DNA of 64,000 nt from Bostrychus sinensis (taxonomy: Eukaryota > Chordata > Actinopteri > Gobiiformes > Eleotridae), in NCBI GenBank assembly GCA_020698575.1, contig CM036244.1, positions 31,718,034 through 31,782,033 of the forward strand, read 5' to 3'. Below are positions 34,444 through 46,468 of the stretch, one piece after another. Numbering within the stretch: the stretch's first letter is position 1; each line of letters starts with the position of its first letter. Below the pieces are notes generated by a model that saw nothing but the letters and a program-made list of their open reading frames with translations, had not been told where the DNA came from and did not search any database. The translations under genes were made by a program, and so were the position numbers.

Positions 34444-34653
34444 CTAGCTAATCTTTTTCAGTCTGCTCTCCAGTCCAGTTTTGGGGGTTTGTCTCTGGAG
34501 TATATGAAGCTTTAGGCGAGCAGACACAAACCCGTTCCGACCTTCGCTGTGTGTGTCTGGGAACGGACGACTGAAGTGAAGGAGTAAACACTCAATAAAG
34601 CTCAATAAGACGCTCTGAACATAGAGGCCCAAAAGAAACTTTGGTGTCCAAGC
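34444..34653 (-). CDS. Candidate terminal exon, unknown gene
   Basis: On the minus strand a strong acceptor (GTGTTTTCTCCTCCAG) opens a 69-codon frame starting AWTPKFLLGLYVQSV and ending LESRLKKIS at TAG. It contains an aliphatic/aromatic stretch (about residues 5-28) and a basic end. It is phase-compatible with the exon at 36725-36857, 2 kb upstream on the same strand. A second frame from the same acceptor (starting LDTKVSFGPLCSERL) stops after about 19 codons. No poly-A signal is obvious nearby and no family is recognised. Confidence 0.33.
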   Translation of the reverse strand, partial: AWTPKFLLGLYVQSVLLSFIECLLLHFSRPFPDTHSEGRNGFVSARLKLHILQRQTPKTGLESRLKKIS

Positions 34654-36039
34654 CTGGAGGAGAAAACACACTTAATACAGCTAAACATGACCAAGCCACG
34701 ACCATAAAGTTAAAGACTGACGTCCACTACTTTGGGCTGTTTTAAGTCAGTACACAGCAAAACTACAGTTGTGTCTCTGAGGTATCAAAAATTTGTGGAT
34801 AGTTGTATTACTCATGTAGCAGTATATGTGAGTACAATTTGCTGTACAAACATATTAGATATAGGAGATTAGTTTGGAAGCCAGAAGAACAGTAGTAAAC
34901 ACTTAAATTCACATGTTCAGCTGCTTGCTAACAAAAATAGCCAATCTGCAAATCACCATAAAACCAAATGCAGTCAGAAATGACAGGTTCAAGATAAACC
35001 TGCTAAAGTCCAAACAGAGCATCAGAATAGGGGAGAAATGTAATTTAAGTGGCATTTATCTGGTCTAAGTGTGTCAGAAATTGCAATTAACATACAACTA
35101 TCTATAAGGTTTACAGAGAATGGGTTTGAAAATAGAAAATATCCAGCAAGTGGCAGTTTAGAGGGTCAAACTGCCTTGTTGATGCCAGAGGAGAATGGAC
35201 AGATTGGTTCAAGGACATACCTTGTAATACCATATCTGAACCTGAACACAGCACAAATTTGACTTTGAAGCAGAAGGGCCACAGCATCAGGGCACTCTTC
35301 AGCTAGGAACTGGAAACTGAGGTTATGGACAATGATGGAGTTGACAAATGTGTTGTTGTTTTTTTTCATGATGGCCTCGTCTTTTACTACAACATGAATA
35401 TAGTTGGATAAGAATTTAGTCTAAACAAAATGAAAGCATGGTTCTTCCCAAATAGACCGAGCGCTCTCCGACCTGGGACCTCTGAGACTGAGCAGCATGA
35501 CTCCAAACGGACAGTAAACAGCCTAAATGTAACTGCAAATGTTTGTTCAGAGCCCAGAAAAGAGAGAGTGAGAAAGTTATTAGTGTTACAAAATTGGCTA
35601 CATTACGAGCACTACAATGATCCTGGCTCTGTCGTGTCTAAACCATCATTGATTGTCATTTACTGCAGCCACAGAATTTATCTTGATCTTTAGTGGTCCA
35701 ATATTTAATACCTACTATATTATTTTGATTTATAAATCATGTAGCCTACCTACAATGCTGTGGACTACATAAGCATCAAAGTGTTCTATTGTAGGATAAA
35801 ATAATAACCAGTTTGTATGGAAAAAATATACATTTGCAAAACTGTACAAATAGGCTACATATAAATTGACTAATAATATTCTATAGTAAATATAATATGG
35901 TTATTCTGGGGATGGTTAAGGAGAAAGTTATATACGGTGGCCCTGAAGAGCAAGTCACACCAACAAAATCAATGACATGCAAATAAAAACTGAAACATAT
36001 ACACAAATGCAAAAACATGCACAGAAATTCTGAAACACA
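34654..36039. other. Unrecognised non-coding DNA
   Basis: Would be intron if the exons on either side are real. Short chance frames only (35071-35262 and 35430-35693). Confidence 0.35.
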
Positions 36040-36345
36040 CTCTCAAATTTGAAAACAATCAAATCCAAATGTGTGTTTGTGTGCATGTTTTCAAATTTGT
36101 CTGTGTGGTTTAAAATTTCTGTGCAAGTTTCTGAATTCATGTGCATGTTTTCAAATTTGTGTGTGTGTGGTTTAAATTTTGTGTGCATGTTTCTGAATTT
36201 GTACGTGGGTTTTCAAATTTGTATGCATGTTTAAAAATTTGTGTGTGTTTCCAAATTTGTGTGCGTGTTTTCGAATTTGTGTGCATGTTTCAGAATATCT
36301 GTTTTCAAATTTGTGTGCATGTTCCTGGATTTGTTTCATTTTTTG
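36040..36345. repeat. Minisatellite, ~20-40-bp unit
   Basis: The words GTGTGCATGTTTTCAAATTT, GTGCATGTTTCTGAATTTGT and GTGTGGTTTAAAATTT alternate about ten times with substitutions. Long open frames across it on both strands (36049-36234, 36141-36479, 36172-36384) simply reflect a repeat without stops. Confidence 0.85.
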
Positions 36346-36724
36346 AAATAAGAAATTATATATACTATCTACACCAACATTCAATAAAAAGTGGACATAT
36401 TTTTCACAGTAGTATCGACAATGGCATTGATGTTTTTTTCCTTAGAATCAAAATCCAATTTGAAATTTTAGTATCATGACAAGAAATCACCAGATCTAAG
36501 TCCTATAGAGCATTTCTCTTATTTGGTGCATGAAAATCTTTGCATGGATGGACAGCTGACAAATCTCCAGTAGCTATGTGATGATATCATGTCATTGAGC
36601 ATTACCTCTAAAAACAAAAGTGTCCAGCATGTTGTTGAATCCATATAATGAATAAATAAGTCAGTTAGGTGAGAAAACAGAGTACTAGAAAGGTGTACCT
36701 AATAAAGTTACTGGGTGCCCTCAC

Positions 36725-36857
36725 CTTTATGCAGTTTATTTTATTCCCCTCTGAATACAGATTGATCAGCGTCATTACATTTGACTCCGTCTCCATCACA
36801 ATTCCGTTTCTCAGTCCGACTCTCAGAACTCGTCGAAAGCCCTCCATCATGACTGGT
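36725..36857 (-). CDS. Candidate internal coding exon, unknown gene
   Basis: This is the best host-exon candidate in the window. On the minus strand an acceptor with a pyrimidine tract (TGCTGTTTTTCTTAG) and a donor AAAG/GTGAGG bound 133 bp, one base plus 44 codons. It is open in a single sensible frame starting PVMMEGFRRVLRVGLRNG and ending in SEGNKINCIK. Methionine, charged and aliphatic residues are mixed as in a folded protein. I do not recognise the family. It is phase-compatible with 34444-34653 downstream. Confidence 0.45.
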
Positions 36858-37944
36858 CTAAGAAAAACAGCAGTTATATTCTCATCTGTCAGCGTGTGAG
36901 GCTGATTGCGGCAGGCACTAGACGGAATTTACGAGCGCACAAAGCCGGGGCCTGTTTGTGTGCGCCGCCTGAGCCAAGAGATGACTGTTTAATTTACAGC
37001 GCCGCTTCATTTTCCGTTTTCATATTCCGCTTTTCTTTTTTGACTCGTCCACGCCCACGCAGTCCCCGCACATATCGCAAGTGCCTTTTGAGTGTGTTTT
37101 ATCTGTCTGTTTGTTTTTTGCCTCAGCCAAGAAGTAGCCATGATGACATAGTGCCTTTGTATTGCTCTAAATCACAGCCGCATTCAGACATTCATGCAGA
37201 CCGTTTATGTTTTTTTTTTTCAGTTATCCCCAATCGTTTTGAATAACAAGCTGATTGACGTTCGAAATGGTATTAGGAAAAGTTCAGGAAACATTTTAAT
37301 AAGAGAAGAAGCCTTTCATTACACCCAGGCAGATGCTGTTTATTCACATATTTTAAACAAAAACTCTGCCTCAGAACACTTCAGATGACAGGGAAAGCAA
37401 TTTAGCTCCAGACCATTTCTCATTTTTGCCACAAATTTGTAAAAGAGAGACTCGAGCACATTATACAGCAACAGTAACTCGGTGATGAATGCAGATCAAT
37501 TAACTCACTGAATAATTTTCAATACCAGTAATTGCCGCTCATCTGAAAAAAAAAAAAAAAAAAAAAAAAGTCCCTCTTGCAAACTTGGAATCTAGCACAT
37601 TAGACCAGTCCAGTCCTAGCGCAGTTATGACTCACAGCTACAAAAGCAATTATGAGAATGTTTTTCCACTGCTTCACAACAGGCATCTGTTACTATATAT
37701 AATCATAAGGATTCTCTTTATACGCATAGCCGGAAAAGTATGAAAAACAAAGTGCGGTGCATATTGCTTTAGATAAATTAAAGTGTGTTTGTCATCTTTA
37801 CAGCGTTCTGTCTCCGCTTCTATTAAAGCATGTTGGAGCTTTAATTGAAAGCAGTTACACAGAAAGCATATCATCCACTTTATTTTGAGGTCTTCTGCTG
37901 AATTTGCACTGGTAATTTGTGGCTTTCCTGGTTTCATTTTTAAA
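36858..37944. other. Non-repetitive DNA, possible conserved non-coding sequence
   Basis: Bases 36900-37120 are GC-richer, and 37230-37540 is complex sequence without repeats, apart from an A-run at 37546-37569. No gene recognised. Confidence 0.3.
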
Positions 37945-38060
37945 GGGGTTATATTATGCAAAATAGACTTTTCTGAGGTTTCTTCCATGTTACAATGTTG
38001 TTCCCTCATCAAAAACATACCTGGAGTAATCCTCTATTCTCTGGCACAGCTGATCTGCGG
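37945..38060 (+). repeat. GGTCCCC-family fragment
   Basis: AAAGGGGTTATATTATGCAAAATAG-type start followed by CATGTTACAATGTTGTTCCC and CAAAAACATACCTGGAGTAA, as in the other family members. Confidence 0.65.
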
Positions 38061-39807
38061 CATCAAAATTCTTGGTTGCACAGCTGATAATGTTTTAAAG
38101 ATTGAAAAACGTGCAGTGCTGTTCTAGAGGTGACTAAAATTGGTTTAAAAATACAAATAAAAGTATTAATATAGCCCCTTTGAATCTTAAAAAAAGGCAA
38201 TAGCAGGAGACACTTTGAGTGGAAAATAATATTGCATTTAAACAAACTGAATTCATGTTCCAGTCCAACAAGAGCTAAAGATTATGGCTATAGCTTGCAC
38301 CTTAAAAACAAATATTGCAAGAATGGGATTGTTGGCCCGGTGTCCTTGAAGTCTTAGGTCTTGCAAGAAAGCGACATGTCACAGCAACAAGCCAGTGATA
38401 GCTTTATTTGTTAGATTTTTATTATTGTGGAGGAAAACTCTGTATGGATTCGAGGAGGAGAAAATGTGAGTCAAGGCAAGAGAGAGGTCACACAGAAGTC
38501 ACCCAGACATTAGTTTTTACAATAGCGGTTTCAAAATGTAGGGAGAGCTTTGTAGAGAAAAATGCTAGCAAAACAGCTAAGAAATGAGCATAGTTCTGCT
38601 TCAATATCATAACCCACCTTCTCAGTTGTTAGTGGGACCATTCCTTTGAACCAACAACCAACCAAAATTGAAATAATGTTTTAAAGCCAAATCTAGTATG
38701 ACTTTTTGGACATGTGGTTGAGACACTGTGTCTGGTCACCATTAATGAACTGTGTATCCTGTGAGGTTATTGTGTATAATGTAGTAAAACAACTTTGATG
38801 ATTGCATACATATAACTTATAAAGCTGATAATACTTTTATTGGTATGAACCTATCCAAAATCTTTCAAAAACTTTTTTTTTCTTTTGTTCCTCTTTATAA
38901 ACTCTTCTTCTACTCATCAAACTATGCATTAAAATACCTAATACTGAGTATATTGTATGATAATCTTATGTGAAAAAACAAGACCTTAAGATTTCATCTA
39001 GCCTTTATTACAAAGGAATTTAATAGCTAAGAATCTTCAGTACATACCCAAAGTTTTGTCCAGTCCCATGTTTGCATAGTGAGAGGTTGTAAGTCAGGAT
39101 GTTCCCATTAGCATGTTGGTCTACACTGGCTTGTCAACACTGAACTGGCTGCAAATAATACAAGTGGCTATTATAGACCCAGGCTACATCTGCAATGTAC
39201 AACTGTATTCCCGCAAAAAAGGAATTGTGGGAATGCATTAGTAATGATGAGAAAGGTAGCTGTTTTTGATGGAGGGGGTTGGCATCATGATGGAGAAAAA
39301 ATTGGGGCGCAGTAGCTTTAAGGTCATGTTGTGTGCCTGTTGTGAGCTAAAGCCTTGTGAAAACAGCTCACTTCATTTGGATTAGGAGCATTCTGCTATA
39401 GGTGTTTTCTGCAGCTTTGAATATGAAATGCTAACGATCCTCCGCAGGACCCAGACATGAACCCAGCCCCATATTTAGACTGTTTATCCTGTTTATCCTA
39501 CCTGTGTTTGTGTTCATTTAAATCTAAGCCTGCCCACAGCACCCAGCAGGGATCTCAGGGGAGAGGCTTCTTAACCTGGAGAAACACACTGAAGTTAGAA
39601 GCCATAGGTCAGACTGTAAAATGCTAACAGGATACATTCTAAAAGTATAAGTAGGCTGTGTGTTGCTTAGATAAGGTACACAGTGTGGTGTATCGATTGT
39701 AAATGTAGGCTGGCAGATACTTTTCGTACGTTTTCTTTTGTGGATTATACAAGTGTACTTATATTAAGTTTTAAGCTTTTCTTTTATGAAACTTTAACAT
39801 TTAGCTT
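38061..39807. other. Unrecognised non-coding DNA
   Basis: No gene or repeat recognised. Confidence 0.35.
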
Positions 39808-40110
39808 AAATGTCCCCGTTATGCTGAATCGACTTTTGGGCATTTAACAATGTTATAAAAACAGACCTGGAGTAGTATTCAGTTTCATTCCTGCAGGTTT
39901 GAGTAATCCTGTATGCTGAGTTGCCGCCCTTTTCAAGAGCTAGAAACGCTCGGTCTCACCAATCTGCATAGAAACGTAATACCAGGAACTGCTCCTGTAG
40001 CCTCATGTTGCTAATAGCTAAGCTGAATGGCCATTTTATGCACTGTCCAGTCCCCAGCGTTGTCAGCAGGGGGCGTCAGGCACCTAATCCAAGCCTCCCT
40101 GAAGTTGGTC
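39808..40110 (+). repeat. GGTCCCC-family repeat, long copy
   Basis: TAAATGTCCCCGTTATGCTG, ACATTTAACAATGTTATAAA-like sequence, ACAGACCTGGAGTAGTATTC, GAGTAATCCTGTATGCTGAG and CAGCAGGGGGCGTCAGGCAC line up with the copies at 13906 and (reversed) 16795. No open frame. Confidence 0.75.
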
Positions 40111-40199
40111 AGGTGTAGGTTCAGCAATGTTGTGTGCCCAAAGAATGAGGTCAGCTGACTACTTGCATATACTGAATGACCAGGTTACTCCATCAATGG

Positions 40200-40410
40200 A
40201 TTTTTTCTTCCCTTATGGCACAGCACTTATACAGGGCAAATACAGCCTGCCTCGTGAGTTGTGGCGTTGTGAGTTTGAGTCCAGACTCCAACATTTCCCT
40301 GCTCTCTCCCCTATGGTTTCCTGTCATTTCTCCACTGTAATGTCTACAAACAAAAACAATTGTCCAAAAACAATAAAAAAATGTACTTTTAGAAAAAAAA
40401 AAAAAAAAAA
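40200..40410 (+). repeat. tRNA-derived SINE with A-tail
   Basis: GTTGTGAGTTTGAGTCCAGA contains a B-box-like word. The body has CCCTGCTCTCTCCCCTATGG, TTTCCTGTCATTTCTCCACT and GTC, and the end is AACAATAAAAAAATG plus an A-run. This is the same family as 1795-1930 on the opposite strand. The A-box end is worn. Confidence 0.6.
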
Positions 40411-41598
40411 ACTTGTCTACAGAAGGTATTAAACTGTGTTTGTCTACAAAGTCTATCCATATAAATGTTACATGTATTCTCATTGTGTTTAAAAAGTCCT
40501 GGGGTCACAAGCCTATTCCCAGTGTTGGTCCCAAGCCTGGATAAATGAAGAGAAGAGAAAGAATATAAAATCCATACTAAATCATTATGTGAATCACTGC
40601 ATGTTAGAAGGTGGATGTTTTACTGAGGCGACCCCTGAAGGGCAAAGCCGAAGGAAGAATGAAACTCTCATTTGGTCAAAAATGGCCCAGTTTTGTAAAA
40701 TGCATACCTCCTCTGGCTTTAGTACAGTATTTACTGCAGTGTTTCTAATAGACATCACCCTATTGTCATCTTATAATAGGCCTCTTTAATGAAACATGTT
40801 GGCAGGCATTTACTGGAGTACCATTTAAGAGCATAAATATGTTCAGTCAGGAGAGGTGGCCCTGTTAACTCTCCTAAATTAAAGCTGACATTTTGCTATT
40901 GCACTGCATTTAAACTGTGTGTAATGACATGTTACACTTTGTTGGCTCTGTTGACGTGAAGCATGGGCAACAACAGACCACTACCAAAGAGCACACATTG
41001 GTTAAATAATATTGATAGCTGCATACATTTTTATCCTCTATAACTGTTCACATACATTTTAAATTGTCCTGCTTTAGCCTCCATTTCCACATAAGAGTCC
41101 TCAGGTTTAGTTTCCCCTGTAGACCTCCTGGTTCCACAGTTTACATTGACAGTGACCTGGCTGCTTGAACTGCCCACTCAGCTGATCTCCAGTCTCTTAT
41201 CACCCTCAGACAGCACCAATCAGTCTAAATTGGGGCCAACTACCCAATTGTCCACCTGTCCCACCCCATTACCTGGTTGCTTTACCAGAGCTGCCTTTCT
41301 AAACCATTCTTCATGTGGGTCCATCTTGTCCTCTACTGACCTAGAAGCCAGATTTAGTGTACTCTATGCACTATGCCTATAGAAAGGTTGTACCTAAACT
41401 ACCTTTTAATGTTCATAAACATATTCTGTTTTATTAGGAGAATATGAGTAACATAAAAGCTAAGGATACTACAGTATTTGACTCCATGTAAATTGGTGTA
41501 GCTATGACTGGGACGTTTTCATTAGTTTTCATTAGTGTTCATTAAATTTGGAGTGTTCTAATATCTTAGAGCTCTTTGCACTTAAAAGATACCTGCAG

Positions 41599-41599
41599 T

Positions 41600-41678
<79 letters not shown>

Positions 41679-41683
41679 TATAT

Positions 41684-41718
<35 letters not shown>

Positions 41719-41720
41719 TT
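41599..41720. repeat. (TTTA)n microsatellite
   Basis: About 30 units of TTTA with a single TATA interruption. The ORFs across it (poly Leu-Phe-Ile-Tyr) are artefacts. Confidence 0.97.
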
Positions 41721-41859
41721 TTCCAATGCCACAATATATTGCAAATCTATATTCCAATGACTGCTTGAATAGCAATATTATTATGCTTTTCTATGTGGCT
41801 ATATGGCTAAAAGAGGACTAAAAACTGTAATTTTCAGAAAAGCTTACCCAGGCTAGTTA

Positions 41860-42000
41860 TGAAGACTGCTTTAAATTGTTTTAAACTGTTATTGCTATTG
41901 TGATGTTTTATTTTGTGTAATGAAGCACTTTGAGATTTGCTTTTCAAATGTAAAGTGTGGTATAAATAACATGTTTTACTACTATTATTATTATTATTGT
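41860..42000 (+). repeat. LINE (L2-type) or SINE 3' tail
   Basis: GAAGCACTTTGAGATTTGCT and AAAGTGTGGTATAAATAACA followed by (ATT)n match the common 3' tail of fish L2 elements and the SINEs they move. Confidence 0.55.
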
Positions 42001-42025
42001 AGCTTGAAAATGTTGGTAGTCACGG

Positions 42026-42157
<132 letters not shown>

Positions 42158-42481
42158 GGGTCTCTCTACTTTGTTATTCAATATTAGGTAATCCATTTAG
42201 AACACCCTGCCTCAGCCTCTCCCTGTCCTACAGCAAGTGCTAGCTTGTTTTCATAAACTTGGTTGCTTTCATTATTATTATTATAATTTTATTCTGCTGG
42301 CACACTTAAAAAATGATGCTTTTATAAGAGCTGGAAAAACTGTGTATTTTAGTGCTGGCTGGACACATCTGTCTACACAGAAAGCAAAAGACCAAAATAA
42401 ACAAAAAAATAAAGAAGCAAAGTTTCATTTGAATAATTATTGCCAATGCAAGACGTGATGTTTAACTTGGCCGAGATCCGC

Positions 42482-42768
42482 CCTGGTCTAAAACTAAAAA
42501 TGCAACGTGATCTCACAGCATTTAGTTCCATTTTGCGTGTCGTCTCAAGGCATTTTTCGCTTTTTGCGTGTCTCTGACACACCACCAAGTACACATATGT
42601 TTCTATTGCTGATGTGAGGCGTGCCGTTTAACGCTGATCAGAAAGTGAAAAACGGAACTTACCGAAAATTTCTGGAGATTGTCGAAGCCGGGGCGCTCGT
42701 GTCCCGTTCGCCGCTGAAGCCCAGCATCATCAGTAAACTTCTCTTTCTCATGACAATGTCTCGTCATA
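42482..42768 (+). repeat. Left arm of a ~286-bp inverted repeat
   Basis: Runs from CCTGGTCT to TCGTCATA. The reverse complement of 48006-48290 matches at about 85-90% by eye, including TTTAGTTCCATTTTGCGTGT, GCATTTTTCGCTTTTTGCGT and GCCGGGGCGCTCGTGTCCCG. It contains nested short palindromes (GCGTGTCTCTGACACACC). The source family is not named here. Confidence 0.8.
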
Positions 42769-42819
42769 AGTTCATGTTTATATATTACATCACCTAATTT
42801 TCAGTCTAGATATAGACCC

Positions 42820-42985
42820 ACCATTCTCAAACTGGGGTCCCTGGATCATAGGTTGGTGGTCTGTGAAAAAATGTAATTAATTTATAATAATTTGTTATTA
42901 ATATCATTTGTTATTTGGAAATAATTTTTAAACATTCATAACTGTTGATTGGAACCATTACAGTTATAAAATAAACGTTCTGAGC
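42820..42985 (+). repeat. Possible hAT-type element remnant
   Basis: CATTCTCAAACTGGGGTCCC resembles the tip of the 20233/27352 family. The other end is lost near an A-run at 42988-43004. Confidence 0.35.
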
Positions 42986-43004
42986 AAAAAAAAAAAAAAA
43001 AAAA

Positions 43005-44789
43005 CTTGTTTGTTTTTAGGACATTCTGCCATGGTCAGGATTAAAAAATATTACAGACTCAATATCCTTCTGTTTACAGAATAACATTTGTACAGATATC
43101 TATAATCGTGCCACTGTTATGAACTTTAACACCACTGTTGTTATGTTTTCTGGCTGTCTGTGGCTCTGAGACACATTGGCATATGCTTATTGTTAGAGTT
43201 TTATGAAACACACACTTTTGAAAATACCCTTTTGCATCTTAAAGGAAGCAGATGGAAAATATATTCTTGACTTGTGACCCTGAGTTTGCCTGTGGAGAGG
43301 ACAAACCATGAGAGGCGGACATCGTTCAGGTAAAGAGTGAAAAGCCAATGATTCATTAATATGTCCTCACAAACTGCTGTAAATTTCCCGGTCCTCTCCA
43401 CAGCAGTTCAAACCTTCCATCAGCATCAAGTCACTATGCTCATGAGATGCTGTCCTTGATGCAGTCAGGACCTCCTGGTCAGCTGAGGCCAGTAGCTTTG
43501 TGAGTTCACCTGCCTGGCACACCCCATCACACTGATTTTCTCAGTTTGACTCCCATTGCTGTAAATATAATCTCAATATGAAAGTGTATGATGTAACCTC
43601 TCCTCCACTAAATCACATCTAACCTAACTATCACTAACCTAAATATTTCTTCAAAATGTGACTTGGTACTCAGCATGTCACCTGCCATGTTCCAATATGA
43701 AGGCCCTGAAAGGTTTACAACCATTCCATACACACTTGAGATGACCATGAACAACTAAAGTTTGTGGACTAATGTTCTCAGCTCACATAATCTCAGAAGA
43801 TGTTGTTTACCTGTTACCTGCAGGAGTCAAACTGTATTATATTTTATGATGTTAACAATATGTCTCTGTGTCAGCTCTGCACCAAACTGCCCTGTTTCCA
43901 GGTTCATAGTTGCTGGAACAGGCTCCAGGCCTCACAGCCTCAAATGGGAATAAGAGATGGAAGGTGACTGAATGAGATGAATGAATGTTTTAATGGAGAT
44001 TAAAATGTCAATATGGACTAGGCCCAGAATGAAAATGCATTTGAGATAAATACAGATTCAAAGTATTGGCAGAGTTTATCCATGACTACTTTATGTTACA
44101 ATAAATGACTAAAACAGAGACACACAGATCTAGTTTGATTCAGACTCAGATGACTGAGCTTTAGAAAAAAATAAGCAATACAGTCATGTATAGGCCTATG
44201 AATGTCATATATGACATACATACAGTATATCTATATGACATATAAAACAGATGTATTTTAAAATGTTACATTAATGTCACATGCAAAGCTAAAGTGAACT
44301 GTATTACACCAAAAGTGCGTCACCTGTATCAGGTGACCACACCTATGAACATACATTCAAAAATCAGCAGAGGGCAGTGTTGTCCCCAAACCATTAAGAT
44401 CAAATTTAACTAACTTTAATGAAACAGTAAATAATACAAATGAAACAGTAACAATGACACAAACAGTCCATAAAACACTGTACCATTTTACATAGAAAAT
44501 ATAACTGAGTGTAAGATTAAAGATCTAGACAAACATTAGGCTACAGGTAAACCATAAATCTTTCAGTAATTGATAATAAAAAATTACAGTGGATATTTCT
44601 CACCAAAAGTGCTTGCAACATCAAAGATTATTCTTATTTTGTAAGAAAACATTTTCTGCCTTCTGGGTTAGGGTTATGTCATTAGGTTCAGTAGAACTAT
44701 AGACTTAATACCAGAGGCATGATCAGAGGCATGTGACATTTTCTATATCATATTTATATATATCATTATTAATTTGGGTAGCCTAGAGT
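43005..44789. other. Unrecognised non-coding DNA
   Basis: No repeat or gene recognised between the inverted-repeat arm and the R4-type element. Confidence 0.35.
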
Positions 44790-44792
44790 ATA

Positions 44793-44871
<79 letters not shown>
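44790..44871. repeat. (TA)n tract, 5' side of R4 copy 2
   Basis: About 40 TA units with one TG near the start, ending directly at the 5' end of the retrotransposon. Confidence 0.97.
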
Positions 44872-44873
<2 letters not shown>

Positions 44874-44874
<1 letters not shown>

Positions 44875-45454
44875 CGAGGCAGCAACTGACCTGAGAGATA
44901 AGATCATGGCTAAAATGAAGAAGACCAGGCAACCCCGACACCAGTTACACAGGCTGAGTGAAGTACCTTCAGAAAGTCTCCTGGAAGATGTGAATGCAGC
45001 TTTGGGAACAATGAGGAGCTTGGCTATCAACCAAAGAGCAACCATAAAGATCCATATCCACCATGGAAAAGAAGGTTAGAAGCTAAAATCAAGGTAACTC
45101 GGAGAGAAGTGAGCCAACTGTCAGAGCTCCAGAAAGGTGCAATGAAACAACAAGCACCCAAGAGGTACAGCAAGATGTCCATACCTGAAGCATTGGAAAC
45201 TGCCAAGCAAAGACTCCAAGCCTTGGCCACCCGACTAAAGAGGTACACAAGAGAATAAACCGGCTGTTCTCAACTCAACCAGCTAAAGTGTACTCTCAGT
45301 GGCAAGGTAATAACAACAGAGCAGACCCACCAAGGCTGGAGACTGAACAATACTGGAAAGGCATATGGGAGAAGGAGGCGTCACACAACAACAGTGCACA
45401 GTGGCTGGAGGATCTAAGAGCAGATCACAGCAACCTCCCTGAACAACCATCACA
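44874..45454 (+). pseudogene. R4-type N-terminal/pre-RT region, frameshifted
   Basis: Reading SEAATDLRDKIMAKMKK at the very 5' end, then a shifted frame with WKRRLEAKIKVTRREVSQL and ALETAKQRLQALATRLKRY, then another frame (from 45288) with YSQWQGNNNRADPPRLETEQ. Copy 1 has AAGTAACC where this copy has AACC near 45445, a 4-bp loss that breaks the frame just before the reverse transcriptase. Confidence 0.8.
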
Positions 45455-46468
45455 GTGGCAGACATCCAAGAAAGTGTCTCAGGTATGAAAAACTGGACAG
45501 CACCAGGGCCTGACATGATCCACACCTACTGGCTGAAAAAGCTAACTTCACTCCATGAGCGCCTGGCAGCACAAATGAACCAGCTGCTAAAGGATGGGAC
45601 CCACCCTGAATGGCTAACTGAAGGCCGGACAATCCTGATCCAGAAGGATCCCCTGAAGGGAACGGCCCCATCCAACTATCGACCAATAACCTGTCTCCCC
45701 ACCACATGGAAGCTCATGTCAGGCATCATAGCGGCTAAGATAAGTGGGCACATGGATCAATACATGAGCACAGCACAGAAGGGCATTGGTAAAAACACCA
45801 GAGGAGCTAAACACCAGCTGCTGGTAGATAGAACAGTCGCTCAGGATTGCAAAGCCAGACACACTAATCTGTGCACCGCCTGGATTGATTACAAGAAAGC
45901 CTATGACTCAATGCCACACACATGGATCATGGAATGCTTGGAGATGTATAACATCAACAGGACTCTAAGAGCCTTCATTGCAAACTCAATGAGGCAGTGG
46001 AAGACCACCCTTAAGGCCAACTGCAAGCCAATTGCACAAGTGTCCATCAAATGTGGGATATACCAAGGAGATGCTCTGTCCCCGCTGCTGTTCTGCATAG
46101 GTCTGAACCCCCTCAGCCAGATAATCACCAAGACTGGCTATGGGTACCGACTCAGGAACGGGGCCACCATCAGTCACCTCCTCTACATGGATGATATCAA
46201 GCTGTACGCCAAGAGCGAGAGAGACATTGACTCACTGATCCACACAACCAGGATCTACAGCAATGACATCGGAATGTCATTCGGACTTGAGAAGTGTGGG
46301 CGGATGGTGACAAAGAGAGGGAAGGTAGTCCATACAGTAGGGGTCCCACTCCCAGACGGCAGAATAGCAGACATTGAGGACAGCTACAAGTACCTTGGAA
46401 TCCAACAAGCAAATGGCAACCTGGACCAGGCCACAAGAAAAGCAGCAACAGCCAAATACCTCCAATGA
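45455..46468 (+). pseudogene. R4-type reverse transcriptase domain
   Basis: The enzyme copies element RNA at a nicked chromosomal target. The 337-codon open stretch shows the RT blocks in order: APGPD at residues 16-20, NYRPITCL at about 74-81, AWIDYKKAYDSMPH at 142-155 with the first catalytic Asp, YQGDALSPLLF at 203-213, and the active site YMDD at 244-247 (46184-46195). KYLGI follows near the end. It is closed by TGA at 46466-46468. In copy 1 the same codon is CGA, so this is a CpG-to-TpG nonsense change, and the frame continues without a shift into 46469-47608. Confidence 0.9.

Noticed and set aside
36049..36479. Repetitive Cys/Phe/Val-rich proteins on both strands
   Set aside because: Stop-free translation of the minisatellite at 36040-36345; no splice or start context.
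41548..41821. Two open frames of repeated Leu-Phe-Ile-Tyr
   Set aside because: They translate a (TTTA)n microsatellite that has no stop in those frames.
44743..45079. Tyr-Ile repeat frames on both strands
   Set aside because: Product of the (TA)n tract fused to the 5' end of the R4-type element.
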